DNA of 64,000 nucleotides from Pholis gunnellus. Taxonomy: Eukaryota; Chordata; Actinopteri; Perciformes; Pholidae. Under the pieces are notes generated by a model. The model saw only the letters and a program-made list of their open reading frames with translations, was not told the origin of the DNA and made no database searches. The translations under genes were made by a program, and so were the position numbers. The DNA is taken from assembly GCA_910591455.2 (NCBI GenBank), contig OU342807.1, positions 21,196,986 to 21,260,985 of the forward strand, in the 5' to 3' direction. Shown piece by piece: positions 63,953 through 64,000 of the stretch (the first letter of the stretch is position 1; each line of letters opens with the position of its first letter).

Positions 63953-64000
<48 letters not shown>
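63953..64000. repeat. (CA)n microsatellite running off the window
   Basis: CA units to the last base. Confidence 0.97.

Larger units (their letters stand above)
62022..64000 (-). other. mgat5b intron 5' of exon I, open at window end
   Basis: No coding exon recognised. It contains a repeat tail at 62758-62919 and CA repeat at the window edge. Confidence 0.6.

Overview
This is a vertebrate nuclear window, almost certainly from a teleost fish. The signs are one conserved gene split into short exons by long introns, very dense (CA)n/(TG)n microsatellites, and repeat types familiar from ray-finned fish (an L2-like LINE 3' tail, hAT and TA-target MITEs, a SINE-like unit, and a repeat ending in a 'CCACTTCTTATATACAGTC' motif). 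Nothing looks bacterial, viral or organellar. No CRISPR array, tRNA or rRNA gene was seen.

The only gene I can support is mgat5b, on the minus strand, at 41851-62021. It encodes alpha-1,6-mannosylglycoprotein 6-beta-N-acetylglucosaminyltransferase B (GnT-Vb/GnT-IX, glycosyltransferase family 18). Nine coding exons join with every reading phase matching into one frame of 457 residues plus stop. This is the C-terminal part of a protein of roughly 790 residues. The N-terminal exons (cytosolic tail, membrane anchor, stem, start of the catalytic domain) lie beyond position 64000. The choice of mgat5b over mgat5 rests on the C-terminal residues and on exon sequences such as 'RVIDTFGTEPAYNHEEY'. Likely poly(A) signals lie at 41000-41109.

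Positions 1-41000 lie downstream of the gene and show no convincing coding exon. They hold a LINE tail (1-405), a 1.34-kb hAT-type MITE with a perfect 8-bp target duplication (675-2014), a 1.1-kb TA-target MITE (3072-4193), a SINE-like unit (15084-15367), four copies of one dispersed repeat (16475, 18480, 27060, 37930), two large inverted-repeat structures (20141-20738 and 29699-30244), a decayed repeat-encoded ORF (12715-12830), many microsatellites, and several repeat-free stretches that could be regulatory.

Positions 42050-64000 are mostly mgat5b introns with microsatellites and old repeats. The splicing features most worth checking are a GC-AG intron after exon F (donor 49533-49538), a CA microsatellite directly against the 3' splice site of exon G, and a tandem NAGNAG acceptor at exon F. 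I found no new multi-gene system. All family names for repeats come from pattern recognition, not a database search.
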